A DNA stretch of 64,000 nt. It comes from Bacillus sp. AFS073361. GTDB taxonomy: Bacteria; Bacillota; Bacilli; Bacillales; Cytobacillaceae. Shown piece after piece: positions 25,942 through 36,191 of the stretch; within the stretch, counting starts at the first letter, position 1; the number at the start of each line of letters is the position of its first letter. The position numbers and the translations under genes are program-made. The notes under the pieces are model-generated. The model did no database searches. It was not told where the DNA came from and worked only from the letters and a program-made list of their open reading frames with translations. The stretch spans positions 217,721 through 281,720 of the forward strand of contig NZ_NUZU01000013.1 of the NCBI RefSeq assembly GCF_002567005.1, written 5' to 3'.

Positions 25942-26112
25942 AAGACACCTCTTTAACTATTTCTAATAACCGATGTTTCCTCTAGTATATCATGGCAGAA
26001 TGTTTGTAAGTAATCAATGGGTTAAATTTGATGAAAGAATGGGATAGTAGTAATATGAGAATATCTGTTTCTTTAAACAGAGCAAAGGACTAATTTAAGG
26101 GGATGTAGAAAA

Positions 26113-26568
26113 ATGGCAAATCAAGTAGAACCAGTGCTAATTAAGCCTTTATATGATGAACTGCAAAAAGAGCGGTTCGTGACATTGGCAACAGTTGATT
26201 ATGAAACAGGGGGTCCTAATGTCAGCTCGATTTCCTGGGTGCTTGCAAAGGATGAAAGTACCATCTATTTTGCAGTTGATAATCGCTCTAGGATCATCGA
26301 AAATATTCATAAAAACAATCAAGTGGTTATTAATTTGATTGCGAACGAATCTACATATGCTATTCACGGGAACGCTCAGGTAAAAGAGGAAAGACTGCAG
26401 GATGTTCCACTAAAACTTGCTCTAATCCAGGTGGACATTACTGCTGTAAGGGATGTAATGTTTTATGGTTCAAAAATAGTCACAGAGGTTCAATATGATA
26501 AAACCTATGATAAAAATGCTGCCCAAAAGTTAGACAATCAAGTAATGGGTGCAATAAGAAAAGCTTAG
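26113..26568 (+). CDS. ylaL: pyridoxamine 5'-phosphate oxidase-like flavin protein YlaL
   Basis: A 151-residue split-barrel protein. It shows LQKERFVTLATVDYETGGPNVSSISW at the N terminus and a conserved VRDVMFYGSKI segment. The family binds FMN or F420-like flavins; this short type is not expected to be the true PdxH. The sequence resembles B. subtilis YlaL. AAGGGGATG precedes the ATG. The 3' end of the gene itself forms the left arm of its terminator. Confidence 0.75.
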   Translation: MANQVEPVLIKPLYDELQKERFVTLATVDYETGGPNVSSISWVLAKDESTIYFAVDNRSRIIENIHKNNQVVINLIANESTYAIHGNAQVKEERLQDVPLKLALIQVDITAVRDVMFYGSKIVTEVQYDKTYDKNAAQKLDNQVMGAIRKA

Positions 26569-26587
26569 GAATTACCCTAAGCTTTTT
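26558..26587. terminator. bidirectional terminator ylaL/ylaJ
   Basis: AAAAGCTTAGG and CCCTAAGCTTTTT form a stem around AATTA, overlapping the last codons of ylaL. Confidence 0.8.
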
Positions 26588-26593
26588 GCTTTT

Positions 26594-27178
26594 CTATTTG
26601 TAGTGGTTAGATTGGTCTTCTTGTTCTTTTTCCAGCTTCTTTTGATCGTTAGAATTTAGCTTCTTATCTGGCTTTTCAGGGGCATTTTTAGGGCTTGGGG
26701 TAAGTATATCTCCAGGGATCTCGGGCATTAATCGACCCGCTACATCGGCAAGTTCTTCCATAATCCCTTGGATTGGCCTTCCCTTATTAATATCCTCTTG
26801 AATCTCTCGCAAACGCTGTGTTGTATCCGCATCGGCTACGACTACTGATTTGGCACCATACGGATCCTTTTTTAAACTTTCAGCCACGGAATACTTAATA
26901 GACCCTACTTGTGAACGATCAATTTTTGCGTTTACATCAATTCCGACAATTGCATATCTTCCTAAAACGACAGCAGTTGCATCTTTAACATTTGGAATAC
27001 TTGTTGCAAGTTTTACCAATCGTTTCGAGATTTCTTGCCCTGTTTTTCGATCAACATTTTCAATATAACTGTTTTTTACTTTAACGGATGAATCATTTAC
27101 ATTGTTTGAGAGCTCCTTCTTTGTACTGCAGCCCGCTAGGATGAGCAATAATGCAGTTATGATTAAGGTTTTCTTCAT
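26594..27178 (-). CDS. ylaJ: YhcN/YlaJ-family sporulation lipoprotein
   Basis: A 194-residue exported lipoprotein with a lipobox ending at Cys17 (LLILAGC) and a Ser/Asn-rich region after it. The domain with KLATSIPNVKDATAVVLGRYAIVGIDV is the YhcN/YlaJ signature seen in spore or forespore membrane proteins. The C terminus is Pro/Lys/Gln-rich and charged. The ATG at 27178 has GGAGGTGG 8 nt upstream; longer starts lack a signal peptide at the N terminus. It is divergent from ylaK. Confidence 0.85.
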   Translation of the reverse strand: MKKTLIITALLLILAGCSTKKELSNNVNDSSVKVKNSYIENVDRKTGQEISKRLVKLATSIPNVKDATAVVLGRYAIVGIDVNAKIDRSQVGSIKYSVAESLKKDPYGAKSVVVADADTTQRLREIQEDINKGRPIQGIMEELADVAGRLMPEIPGDILTPSPKNAPEKPDKKLNSNDQKKLEKEQEDQSNHYK

Positions 27179-27381
27179 TTTTATTCCACCTCCGCAAGCT
27201 TTATAAATAATTGAGATAAAGTCAAAATCATTTATCTGAATTGAATGTCTCACTAACATTTATTGTGCGGAAATCCTTCTATCTTTATTCCAATAAACAT
27301 ATATTTTACCAAAGTCCAATCTAGCAGAAGGGTTGTTTGCAAGATGCAATCCAAACAACAAGTAAAGCAGGAGGCGTTGCT

Positions 27382-28710
27382 TTGAGTAAGATATACGTGT
27401 TAGATACGAATGTCTTGTTGCAAGACCCGTATTCACTCTTCTCCTTTGAAGATAATGAGGTTGTAATTCCTGCAGTGGTTCTTGAAGAAGTGGACTCAAA
27501 GAAAAGGTACATGGATGAAGTAGGGAGAAATGCAAGACAAGTATCAAGGTTAATTGATGGTTTTAGAGCTTCAGGAAAACTCCATGAAAAAATTCCTCTT
27601 GAAAACGGAGGGACCATCCGAATTGAGTTGAATCATCGTACCTTTCATGAACTTCAGGATATATTTGTAGAAAAAACAAATGATAATCGAATTTTGGCTG
27701 TGGCGAAAAATTTATTTTTAGAAGAACAAACCAAAGAAAATGGAAAGCCGGTTATTCTAGTAAGTAAGGATGCTCTTGTCAGGGTCAAAGCAGATGCAAT
27801 TGGTTTAGATGCCGAAGATTTTTTGAATGATCGAGTGGTTGAAATTGATCATATCTACACAGGCTTTTTTGAAGTGTTGATTCCCATCGAATTATTGGGT
27901 CGTTTTTATGAAAAAGGTGAACTGAATCTCTCGGAGATAGCAAATCACCCATTTTATCCCAATCAATTTTTAGTAATGAAAGATGCATTGGGCAGTTCTG
28001 CCTCTGCCATAGGAATGGTAGATAAAACCAGTAAGAAAGTAAAAAAATTAGCTTTAAATCAAGAGCATGTTTGGGGCATCCATTCTAGGAATGTTCAGCA
28101 GACAATGGCAATTGAATTGTTATTACGAAAAGATATTCACTTAGTTACATTAACTGGGAAAGCAGGAACAGGGAAGACGCTGTTAGCACTTGCTTCTGGT
28201 TTAATGCAAACGGAAGATTTCCGGGAATATAAAAAACTTTTAGTGGCAAGGCCGATAGTACCGGTAGGGAAGGACTTAGGTTTTTTACCGGGAGAGAAAC
28301 AGGAGAAGCTTCGACCATGGATGCAGCCCATTTTTGATAATCTAGAATTTCTATTCAACACCAAAAAGCCTGGTGAACTTGATGCGATTTTAGCAGGACT
28401 CGGATCAATTGAGGTGGAGGCATTAACGTATATTCGTGGCAGAAGTTTACCGAAGCAATTCATCATAATAGATGAAGCGCAAAATTTAACGAAGCATGAG
28501 GTGAAAACGATTCTTACGCGTGTTGGAGAAGGTAGTAAAATTGTGTTAATGGGAGACCCTGAACAGATTGATCATCCTTATCTAGATGCATATAACAACG
28601 GCTTAACGTATGTTGTAGAAAAGTTTAAGGATCAGTCTATTTCAGGACATGTTAAATTAATGAAAGGGGAAAGGTCGGGATTAGCTCTTTTAGCTGCAGA
28701 CTTACTCTAA
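27382..28710 (+). CDS. ylaK: PhoH-family ATPase with PIN domain (YlaK)
   Basis: A 442-residue protein joining an N-terminal PIN nuclease-like domain (VLDTNVLL, and acidic residues VLEEVD and ARQVSRL) to a C-terminal PhoH ATPase domain with Walker A GKAGTGKT and Walker B IIIDEAQN. This PIN-PhoH architecture is thought to act on RNA. The start is a TTG at 27382 with GGAGG 7 nt upstream, giving exactly the B. subtilis YlaK length as remembered. Divergent from ylaJ. Confidence 0.9.
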   Translation: MSKIYVLDTNVLLQDPYSLFSFEDNEVVIPAVVLEEVDSKKRYMDEVGRNARQVSRLIDGFRASGKLHEKIPLENGGTIRIELNHRTFHELQDIFVEKTNDNRILAVAKNLFLEEQTKENGKPVILVSKDALVRVKADAIGLDAEDFLNDRVVEIDHIYTGFFEVLIPIELLGRFYEKGELNLSEIANHPFYPNQFLVMKDALGSSASAIGMVDKTSKKVKKLALNQEHVWGIHSRNVQQTMAIELLLRKDIHLVTLTGKAGTGKTLLALASGLMQTEDFREYKKLLVARPIVPVGKDLGFLPGEKQEKLRPWMQPIFDNLEFLFNTKKPGELDAILAGLGSIEVEALTYIRGRSLPKQFIIIDEAQNLTKHEVKTILTRVGEGSKIVLMGDPEQIDHPYLDAYNNGLTYVVEKFKDQSISGHVKLMKGERSGLALLAADLL

Positions 28711-28718
28711 ATTATATA

Positions 28719-28757
28719 AAAAAATAAAACGGGCGCCAAAGGCACCCGTCTTATTTT
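28719..28757. terminator. bidirectional terminator after ylaK
   Basis: AATAAAACGGGCGCC, AAA, GGCACCCGTCTTATT: a long stem with A-rich and T-rich flanks. Confidence 0.8.
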
Positions 28758-29248
28758 ATGGTAAAGCTCTTTACGTTTTTAATCGGACTTGTAAGATTTG
28801 AGCCATCGCCAAAATAGACATGGATTGGACCGTCTCCTGTAAGTGGCTTTCCATTATTGGAAAATCCTAAGATAAAATCATTGGCCTTTTCTAGAGGGTA
28901 TTCATATTCACTGTCAATACAATGTATAACAAATGTATTTGCATCACTAGAAGGTTCTGAATTTTGTAGAAAGGGTTTTAATGGTATACCGAAGGTTCCA
29001 GTCAATACCTTTTCTTTTTCAAATTTCTTTTCAGTTTTCAATGTGGGCGGGTAAATCGCACCCTCGATAATTTCACGGTCCCAATGTTTGGATACTGCTT
29101 TCGTATACTCTTCCAATGATTCAGTATTCTCTAGTTTTGTTGTAAAGTAGGTGGTTAAATCAACTCGTCGGTCGTCAAAAATCCACACACCTGGATCAAG
29201 TGTAATTGTATACTTCACGTTTCCTGAAATGATAATGATATTTTCCAT
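28751..29248 (-). CDS. conserved Bacillus protein of unknown function
   Basis: A 165-residue soluble protein beginning MENIIIISGNVKYTITLDPGVWIFDD. It is predominantly beta-strand with acidic character. Similar proteins have been labelled peptidyl-prolyl isomerase in annotations I remember, but I see no isomerase active-site pattern and would not transfer that name. AGGGGGAA precedes the ATG. It lies between ylaK and ylaN, convergent with ylaK. Confidence 0.6.
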   Translation of the reverse strand: MENIIIISGNVKYTITLDPGVWIFDDRRVDLTTYFTTKLENTESLEEYTKAVSKHWDREIIEGAIYPPTLKTEKKFEKEKVLTGTFGIPLKPFLQNSEPSSDANTFVIHCIDSEYEYPLEKANDFILGFSNNGKPLTGDGPIHVYFGDGSNLTSPIKNVKSFTIK

Positions 29249-29466
29249 AGTTTATTCCCCCTAAACCTTTGCATAATTAGTATAACTTCTTTTTGGCAAA
29301 ATGTCATAGTAGTAAAATCAGGTCCGCGATAAGATAAATCATATTTGAAGAACAAAAGTCTCAACTTGCTACTTTATTTAATCGGCTTCATTGTTCTTGC
29401 AATTTTCCGTTGTAAACGGTAAAATTTATAGATAAGTTGAATTATCGCTCTGAAATGGGGGGATTT

Positions 29467-29751
29467 ATGTTGGCCTCTGAAATGATCGTGAGTCACCAAG
29501 AAAAAGCATTTGCCTTATTACAGGCTGACGCAGAAAAAATATTAAGGCTAATCAAAGTGCAAATGGACAATCTCACAATGCCCCAATGCCCTCTTTATGA
29601 AGAGGTGCTGGATACGCAAATGTTTGGCCTATCAAGAGAGATAGATTTTGCTGTTCGATTAGGTTTAATAGATAGTAAAGATGGTAAAGCAATCCTCGAT
29701 ACATTAGAGAAAGAGTTATCAATGCTTCATGATGCTTCATTAAGGAAATAG
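29467..29751 (+). CDS. ylaN: YlaN, iron-responsive Fur-interacting protein (DUF1507)
   Basis: A helical protein of about 94 residues containing the very conserved core [18 protein letters not shown] and [18 protein letters not shown]. YlaN is needed for growth under low iron and, in published work on B. subtilis and Staphylococcus, acts on the Fur regulator. The ATG at 29467 is used (GGGGGG just before); a TTG one codon later matches the B. subtilis start (ASEM) and is equally possible. It lies upstream of ftsW with its own terminator. Confidence 0.9.
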   Translation: MLASEMIVSHQEKAFALLQADAEKILRLIKVQMDNLTMPQCPLYEEVLDTQMFGLSREIDFAVRLGLIDSKDGKAILDTLEKELSMLHDASLRK

Positions 29752-29762
29752 TTGCATAGGAA

Positions 29763-29797
29763 CTCAAACAATTACTGTTCATTGTTTGGGTTTTTTT
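29763..29797 (+). terminator. terminator after ylaN
   Basis: CAAACAAT and ATTGTTTG form a perfect 8-bp stem followed by GGTTTTTTT. Confidence 0.9.
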
Positions 29798-29944
29798 GTT
29801 AATTATGAGCAGGTGATTTCATTTATTATTGGGCCTACTCCAATATTAATTTGTTGTAACAAATTAACCTTTCCTCAAGAAATAATGTATATTTTCTATT
29901 ATAATAGAATGATATAAATCAATATTGAAAATGAGGACCAATAA

Positions 29945-31150
29945 ATGCTAAAAAAAATATTGAAATCATATGATTATACGTTAATTATTGCTACTATCCT
30001 TTTGTGTACTTTTGGACTTGTTATGATATACAGTGCCAGTATGGCTTCCGCAGTTCAAAGGTATGGTTATCCACCTGATTACTTTTATCAAAAACAAAAA
30101 GTATGGTTGATGATTTTTACTGTAATCTTCCTTTTCACTGCAATTCTTCCATATAAGATCATGATGTTCAAAAAAGTTCTGGTATTAATTGTGCTAGCTT
30201 CTCTTTTATCTTTGTTAGGTTTATTTGTATTTGGGGTAGAAAAAAATAATGCGCAAAGCTGGTACTCAATTGGGAGTTTCTTATTCCAGCCATCGGAGTT
30301 TGTGAAGTTGGCAGCTATCATTTATTTGGCAGCCGTCTATGCGAAAAAGCAAGCCTATATCAATCAATTTAACAAAGGTGTTCTCCCACCTTTAGTTTAT
30401 CTTTTTATTATATGTTCACTTATTATCATTCAACCTGACTTTGGTACTGCTGCGATTATTATGGCCATCGCAAGTACGATGATTTTGTGTTCTGGGCTGA
30501 GTTTTAAAAGTATCGGCAAATTACTTATTATTGTAATGATCGTTCTTTTGCCGCTTGTTTTGGTCTCCTGGGGAAAGTTTTTTTCTGACGAACAACAAAG
30601 TCGTTTTGCCGTATTAAACAATCCGTTTGCTGATAAGTACGTAAATAATGAAGGATTTCACTTAGCTAACTCCTACATTGCAATTGGTTCGGGCGGGATT
30701 AATGGATTAGGCCTAGGGAAGAGTATTCAAAAGCTTGGCTATCTTCCAGAATCACATACAGATTTCATCATGGCGGTAATTGCCGAAGAATTAGGGATTT
30801 GGGGTGTGGGATTCGTTATTATACTTCTCTTTTATATTGTATTGAGAGGAATATATGTCGGATTACAATGTAAAGACCCTTTTGGGAGTCTCCTTGCTTT
30901 TGGTATCTCCAGCATGATTGGTATCCAGACGTTTATCAATCTAGCTGGTGTATCTGGGTTAATTCCTCTTACTGGTGTACCACTGCCATTTATAAGCTAT
31001 GGGGGATCCTCTCTCTTAATGCTTGCAGCGGCAACAGGAATACTTGTTAATGTTGCAATGTTCAATAAATATGAAAAGAAATATAAAAATAACCAAGAAC
31101 AAATGGATAATCGAGTTAAACAAAGCGATGGTAAGGTTTTTTATATTTAG
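29945..31150 (+). CDS. ftsW: cell-division peptidoglycan polymerase FtsW (SEDS family)
   Basis: A 401-residue integral membrane protein with about ten membrane segments. Family signatures are IYSASMASA near the N terminus, QPSEFVKLAAI, QPDFGTAAI, and LPESHTDFIMAVIAEELG, which contains the essential acidic residue of SEDS glycosyltransferases, then PLPFISYGGSS. It polymerises lipid II at the septum with a class B PBP. It lies immediately upstream of pycA as in B. subtilis, which distinguishes it from RodA and SpoVE. GAGGACC precedes the ATG. Confidence 0.93.
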   Translation: MLKKILKSYDYTLIIATILLCTFGLVMIYSASMASAVQRYGYPPDYFYQKQKVWLMIFTVIFLFTAILPYKIMMFKKVLVLIVLASLLSLLGLFVFGVEKNNAQSWYSIGSFLFQPSEFVKLAAIIYLAAVYAKKQAYINQFNKGVLPPLVYLFIICSLIIIQPDFGTAAIIMAIASTMILCSGLSFKSIGKLLIIVMIVLLPLVLVSWGKFFSDEQQSRFAVLNNPFADKYVNNEGFHLANSYIAIGSGGINGLGLGKSIQKLGYLPESHTDFIMAVIAEELGIWGVGFVIILLFYIVLRGIYVGLQCKDPFGSLLAFGISSMIGIQTFINLAGVSGLIPLTGVPLPFISYGGSSLLMLAAATGILVNVAMFNKYEKKYKNNQEQMDNRVKQSDGKVFYI

Positions 31151-31152
31151 TC

Positions 31153-31187
31153 AAAACGCGAAGAACATTTAACCTCTTCGCGTTTTT
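31153..31187 (+). terminator. terminator between ftsW and pycA
   Basis: AAAACGCGAAGA and TCTTCGCGTTTTT form a 12-bp stem with a T tail. Confidence 0.9.
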
Positions 31188-31217
31188 AAAAATACATAGA
31201 ATAGAAGGTGCTTTTTT

Positions 31218-34200
31218 GTGACTAGACAAATTAATAAAGTATTGGTCGCCAACCGAGGAGAAATTGCCATAAGGGTTTTTCGTGCTTGTACAGAACTGAA
31301 TATTCGAACTGTTGCAATTTATTCTAAAGAAGATTCTGGAGCCTACCATCGTTACAAAGCTGATGAGGCTTATCTCGTAGGGGAAGGGAAAAAACCGATT
31401 GATGCCTATTTAGACATAGACGGCATTATTGCAATCGCCAAAAAAAGCGGTGCGAATGCCATTCATCCAGGTTATGGTTTTTTGTCTGAAAATATTCATT
31501 TTGCTAAGCGTTGTGAAGAAGAAGGAATTATTTTTATTGGACCTCAAATAACACAACTAGATATGTTCGGGGATAAGGTTAAAGCAAGGCATCAAGCTGA
31601 GCTTGCTGGAATACCAGTCATTCCAGGAAGCCCAGGTCCGGTAAGAGATGTAACTGAGGTAGAAGATTTTGTGGAGGAACACAAGCTGCCAATTATCATT
31701 AAGGCCTCTCTTGGCGGGGGCGGCCGCGGGATGAGAATTGTGAAACACCTAGATGAAATCCGTGAAGCATTTGAAAGGGCTAAGTCAGAAGCAAAGGCTG
31801 CTTTTGGTAATGACGAAGTATATCTGGAAAAATTAATTGAAAATCCAAAGCATATAGAAGTTCAGATTATTGGTGATAAGCATGGGAATATAGTTCACCT
31901 TTTTGACCGCGATTGTTCCGTCCAAAGGCGCCATCAAAAGGTTGTAGAGGTTGCTCCAAGCGTATCTATATCTGATGAATTACGAAAAAGAATATGCGAA
32001 GCTGCTGTCCAATTGATGAAAAATATAAATTACTTGAATGCAGGTACAGTAGAATTTCTTGTTTCAGGAAATGATTTTTATTTTATTGAAGTAAATCCAA
32101 GGGTTCAAGTAGAGCACACAGTCACAGAAATGGTAACGGGTATCGATATCGTTCAAACGCAAATATTGATTGCCGAGGGACATGAAATACATGGTCCGAT
32201 AGTTGGTATACCTTTACAAGAAGAAATACAAATTAACGGATTTGCAATTCAGTCAAGGGTAACAACGGAAGACCCGCTAAATAATTTTATGCCCGATACA
32301 GGAAAAATTATGGCATATCGTTCAGGTGGAGGTTTTGGAGTACGTTTGGATGCAGGAAATGGCTTCCAAGGTGCTGTCATTACACCGTATTATGACTCGT
32401 TATTAGTAAAACTATCAACTTGGGCGCTGACCTTTGAACAAGCAGCCTCAAAAATGGTTCGTAATTTGCAGGAATTCAGGATTAGAGGAATTAAAACGAA
32501 TATACCGTTTTTAGAAAATGTCGTGAAGCATGAAAAGTTTAGGAACGGCGAATATGATACCTCATTTATCGATACGACTCCGGAATTGTTTATTTTTCCG
32601 TTTCGTAAAGACCGTGGGACAAAAATGTTATCCTACATTGGTACAGTCACTGTAAATGGTTTTCCGGGAATTGAGAAGAAGAAAAGACCAGTTTTTTCGA
32701 AGCCAAGAATTCCTCATTTACCTTATGATTTGCCTTATCAAGAGGGCACTAAGCAAATCCTTGATAAGTACGGTGCAGAGGGCCTTGTTGAGTGGGTAAA
32801 GAATCAAAAAGAAGTCTTATTAACGGATACGACCTTTCGTGATGCACATCAGTCACTTTTAGCTACCCGTATGCGTACAAATGATATTCTTCATATCGCT
32901 AAGCCTTCTGCAAAACTTTTACCCGATTTATTTTCTTTTGAAATGTGGGGAGGCGCAACTTTTGATGTGGCATACCGCTTCTTAAAAGAAGATCCATGGG
33001 ACCGATTAATTTCACTTCGTAAGAAAATTCCTAATGTTTTATTCCAAATGTTGATACGTGGAGCGAACGCGGTAGGATACAAAAACTATCCTGATAATCT
33101 GATCCGTGAATTTGTGGATCAATCTGCTTCGGGTGGAATTGATGTTTTTCGAATTTTCGATAGTTTAAATTGGGTAAAGGGAATGGAAGTTGCGATTGAT
33201 GCGGTTCGTCAAACTGGTAAAATTGCTGAAGCATCCATATGTTATACAGGGGACATTTTGGATCAGGCAAGGACGAAATACAATCTTCAATATTATAAAC
33301 ACTTGGCTAAAGAGTTGGAACTTCAAGGGGCTCATATACTAGGAATTAAGGATATGGCTGGATTATTAAAGCCTGAGGCAGCGTACATTCTTATTTCAGA
33401 GCTAAAAGAAACAATTGATATTCCTATCCATCTTCATACACATGATACCAGCGGAAATGGTCTTTTTACGTATGCTCGAGCAATAGAGGGAGGAGTCGAT
33501 ATTGTTGACACGGCATTAGGAACAATGGCGGGTCTAACATCGCAGCCTAGTGCTAATTCATTATTTTATGCTCTTGAAGGGACATCAAGGCAACCGAAAG
33601 TAAACATCAAAGCATTAGAAAAATTGTCATATTATTGGGAAGATGTCCGCAAATATTATCAAGATTTTGAAAGTGGTATGGTTTCGCCTCATACTGAAAT
33701 ATATCAACATGAGATGCCAGGAGGTCAATATAGTAACCTCCAACAACAAGCCAGAGCGGTTAGCTTAGGTGACCGTTGGGATGAAATAAAGGAAATGTAT
33801 TCACGTGTAAATCATATGTTTGGGGATATTGTTAAAGTGACGCCTTCATCAAAAGTTGTTGGTGATATGGCATTATTTATGGTTCAAAATGATTTAACTG
33901 AGGAAGATGTACTAATAAAGGGAGATACGCTGGATTTCCCAGACTCAGTTGTTGAACTATTTGAAGGATCGCTTGGTCAGCCATATGGTGGTTTTCCAGA
34001 AGACTTACAACAAGTAATCTTAAAAGGAAAAAAACCATTGGAAGTTCGCCCAGGTGAATTGCTTAATTCAGTGGATTTAAAGAAAATTAAAGAAAAATTG
34101 TTTAAAGAACTTGGCAGACAAGTAACGGATTTTGAGGTTATTTCTTATGCTTTATATCCTAAGGTATTTATGGATTACATGAAAATAGATGAGCAGTACG

Positions 34201-34661
34201 GCGATATCTCAGTACTTGATACCCCAACATTCCTTTATGGAATGCGACTGGGTGAGGAAATTGAAGTGGAAATTGAAACAGGGAAAACACTGATTGTTAA
34301 ACTTGTCTCTATCGGTCATCCTCAAGCAGATGGTACGAGGGTAGTTTACTTTGAATTAAATGGTCAGCCGCGTGAAGTCTCCATAAAGGATGAAAGTATT
34401 AAATCTACGGTAGTTTCTAGGTTAAAGGCTGATCCGAAAAATGAAAATCAACTAGCCGCGACAATGCCGGGAACCGTGGTAAAGGTGATCGTCGAAAAAG
34501 GTGAAAAAGTAGAGCGCGGTGATCATTTAATGATTACCGAAGCGATGAAAATGGAAACAACCGTTCAAGCACCGTTTTCAGGAATCGTTAAGGATATTTA
34601 TGTATCAAGCGGTGATGCAATACTAACGGGAGACCTTTTAATTGACTTATCGAAAAACTAA
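31218..34661 (+). CDS. pycA: pyruvate carboxylase
   Basis: A 1147-residue biotin enzyme that makes oxaloacetate from pyruvate, bicarbonate and ATP to refill the TCA cycle. Domains in order are biotin carboxylase (about 1-455; ATP-grasp GGGGRGM and VEVNPRVQVEHTVTE), the carboxyltransferase barrel (about 530-810; TDTTFRDAHQSL with metal ligands and LHTHDTSGN), the allosteric/CT-associated region, and the biotin carrier domain (about 1075-1147) with EAMKMET, biotin on Lys near residue 1111. The start is a GTG with AGAAGGTG upstream. Length is that of the Gram-positive one-chain enzyme. Confidence 0.98.
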   Translation: MTRQINKVLVANRGEIAIRVFRACTELNIRTVAIYSKEDSGAYHRYKADEAYLVGEGKKPIDAYLDIDGIIAIAKKSGANAIHPGYGFLSENIHFAKRCEEEGIIFIGPQITQLDMFGDKVKARHQAELAGIPVIPGSPGPVRDVTEVEDFVEEHKLPIIIKASLGGGGRGMRIVKHLDEIREAFERAKSEAKAAFGNDEVYLEKLIENPKHIEVQIIGDKHGNIVHLFDRDCSVQRRHQKVVEVAPSVSISDELRKRICEAAVQLMKNINYLNAGTVEFLVSGNDFYFIEVNPRVQVEHTVTEMVTGIDIVQTQILIAEGHEIHGPIVGIPLQEEIQINGFAIQSRVTTEDPLNNFMPDTGKIMAYRSGGGFGVRLDAGNGFQGAVITPYYDSLLVKLSTWALTFEQAASKMVRNLQEFRIRGIKTNIPFLENVVKHEKFRNGEYDTSFIDTTPELFIFPFRKDRGTKMLSYIGTVTVNGFPGIEKKKRPVFSKPRIPHLPYDLPYQEGTKQILDKYGAEGLVEWVKNQKEVLLTDTTFRDAHQSLLATRMRTNDILHIAKPSAKLLPDLFSFEMWGGATFDVAYRFLKEDPWDRLISLRKKIPNVLFQMLIRGANAVGYKNYPDNLIREFVDQSASGGIDVFRIFDSLNWVKGMEVAIDAVRQTGKIAEASICYTGDILDQARTKYNLQYYKHLAKELELQGAHILGIKDMAGLLKPEAAYILISELKETIDIPIHLHTHDTSGNGLFTYARAIEGGVDIVDTALGTMAGLTSQPSANSLFYALEGTSRQPKVNIKALEKLSYYWEDVRKYYQDFESGMVSPHTEIYQHEMPGGQYSNLQQQARAVSLGDRWDEIKEMYSRVNHMFGDIVKVTPSSKVVGDMALFMVQNDLTEEDVLIKGDTLDFPDSVVELFEGSLGQPYGGFPEDLQQVILKGKKPLEVRPGELLNSVDLKKIKEKLFKELGRQVTDFEVISYALYPKVFMDYMKIDEQYGDISVLDTPTFLYGMRLGEEIEVEIETGKTLIVKLVSIGHPQADGTRVVYFELNGQPREVSIKDESIKSTVVSRLKADPKNENQLAATMPGTVVKVIVEKGEKVERGDHLMITEAMKMETTVQAPFSGIVKDIYVSSGDAILTGDLLIDLSKN

Positions 34662-34701
34662 AAAAAGTTGCTAGGGATCTTATTCCCTAGCAACTTTTTT
34701 A
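34659..34701. terminator. bidirectional terminator pycA/ctaA
   Basis: AAAAAAGTTGCTAGGG and CCCTAGCAACTTTTTT form a 16-bp perfect stem. Confidence 0.93.
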
Positions 34702-35607
34702 ATGATAATTTTTCTTAGACCTAGAATATAACAAAAGAAAATAACTTAAAACCCCAAACAAGCAAGTAATAAAGAACGCATGTAAAAGCGCAATATAGAG
34801 ATTTAAACGAGTGAAAATAATCAAGGCCCCAGCAATCACTTGCAAGGAAACAAGGATGAAGGAAATAATCCAACCCCAATAAAGAACTCTTTGCTCTTTA
34901 TATTTGCGGATTGTCAAAATAAGGATATAGGTAATCCAAATAAAGATCAGACCAGCGGCTGCCCGGTGCCCCATTTGCACCCATTCGTACAAGTTAGAGG
35001 GGAAAACTGGGGAGTCATTTAAACATAAAGGCCAGTCTCGACAAACAAGGCTAGACTTAGTATGACGAACAAGTGCACCAGTGTAGATTACAAGATAACT
35101 ATAAATGGAAACACCGACAATATGGAACCCCATTCTCTTATCAATATAAAGTTTTTCTGCATTAAATTTCTTATCAATTTCAAAAATTAAAAGTGTTAAC
35201 AATAACACCGATGAAAAGGAGATAAGAGAAATACCGAAATGTAAGGCTAGGACAAAACTTGATTGTCCCCATTTTACTGCAGCTGCCCCGATTAATGCTT
35301 GTAATAGTAAAAAGAAAAAGGAAAGGAATGAAAGAAATTTCGTTTCTCTTATATGCCCTATCGCCTTCCATGACCAAACAGATAGAATGAGAACCATAAT
35401 TCCACCTAATCCGGAAACAAGCCTGTGGGCAAGTTCAATAGCTAATTCTGGTGTTATAGCCAACGGAAGGAATTTACCATGACAAAGTGGCCAAGACCTC
35501 CCGCAGCCCATTCCAGAACCGGTCTTTGTCACTAAAGCACCGCCGATTAGAATAAAAATCATTCCGATGGTAGTGGCAACCGCTAACCACTTCAAAGATC
35601 GTCGCAA
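34699..35607 (-). CDS. ctaA: haem A synthase
   Basis: Converts haem O to haem A for the aa3-type oxidases. A 302-residue eight-helix membrane protein with internal duplication: each half carries a pair of histidines for haem (AHRLVSG and LHFGIS; GHRAAAG and LLHAFF). The conserved ELAHR glutamate is present, and a Cys pair is in [17 protein letters not shown] set the start at the TTG at 35607, which has AGAGG about 8 nt upstream and matches the B. subtilis start; a GTG three codons earlier overlaps the ribosome site. Divergent from ctaB. Confidence 0.93.
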   Translation of the reverse strand: MRRSLKWLAVATTIGMIFILIGGALVTKTGSGMGCGRSWPLCHGKFLPLAITPELAIELAHRLVSGLGGIMVLILSVWSWKAIGHIRETKFLSFLSFFFLLLQALIGAAAVKWGQSSFVLALHFGISLISFSSVLLLTLLIFEIDKKFNAEKLYIDKRMGFHIVGVSIYSYLVIYTGALVRHTKSSLVCRDWPLCLNDSPVFPSNLYEWVQMGHRAAAGLIFIWITYILILTIRKYKEQRVLYWGWIISFILVSLQVIAGALIIFTRLNLYIALLHAFFITCLFGVLSYFLLLYSRSKKNYH

Positions 35608-36191
35608 ATAAGTCACCTCTTAAAAAGTTCAATAATTTGTCATTGGATAAACCTGACAGTATAATAAATGGAAAAGAACAAGATTTTTAAAATCCCTATT
35701 AATAATACCGAATAATGTCGAAAAAGAACAGAAATTAAGTATAGATTATTAAATAACTTTTAGTAATAAAAAGGTCCTGAATAACAAATGATTAACACTA
35801 TTATTATAGTGGAAACAGTTGAAACTTTACTTTTAGTCTGTTAGTAATAGATAAGGGTATATATTATAGAATGATTCATATATAAAAATAAGAGGTCCTA
35901 ACCATAAAATTCATACATTAGTCATGAAATAATGAATTCTGTTACAATTTTGTATAAAATTATTCAAAAAAAGTTCACAAAAATATCGGAAAGTGTGATT
36001 TAATATACAGAGAAAGTGTTTTAAAAATCACTATTCTTTTTTGATAATTATTATTCAAGTCGAAAAAAATTTATTGATTTTTTCTGATGAGCATTCCTTT
36101 TTATTACAAATGAGGGCATAAATAATGAAGTATCAATATTACGTACTTAAATGATGAATGTTTTGTTATTTAGGTTTAGGAGGAGAAACAA
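35608..36191. promoter_or_regulatory. ctaA-ctaB divergent regulatory region
   Basis: About 580 nt without a gene, very AT-rich. In B. subtilis the equivalent region carries the ctaA and ctaB promoters with ResD and CcpA control. I could not place a convincing -35/-10 pair: TTCACA (35974-35979) with TAATAT (36001) has 21 nt between. An AT palindrome resembling a Fur box is at 36042-36056. Confidence 0.5.

Noticed and set aside
29410..29425. cre-like TGTAAACGGTAAAA before ylaN
   Set aside because: The 3' half departs from the consensus and there is no metabolic reason for CcpA control of ylaN.
29900..29905. TATAAT box before ftsW
   Set aside because: No acceptable -35 sequence is found 16-18 nt upstream; may be real with an activator but not supportable.
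35974..36006. TTCACA ... TAATAT as ctaB promoter
   Set aside because: The spacing is 21 nt, too long for a normal sigma-A promoter.
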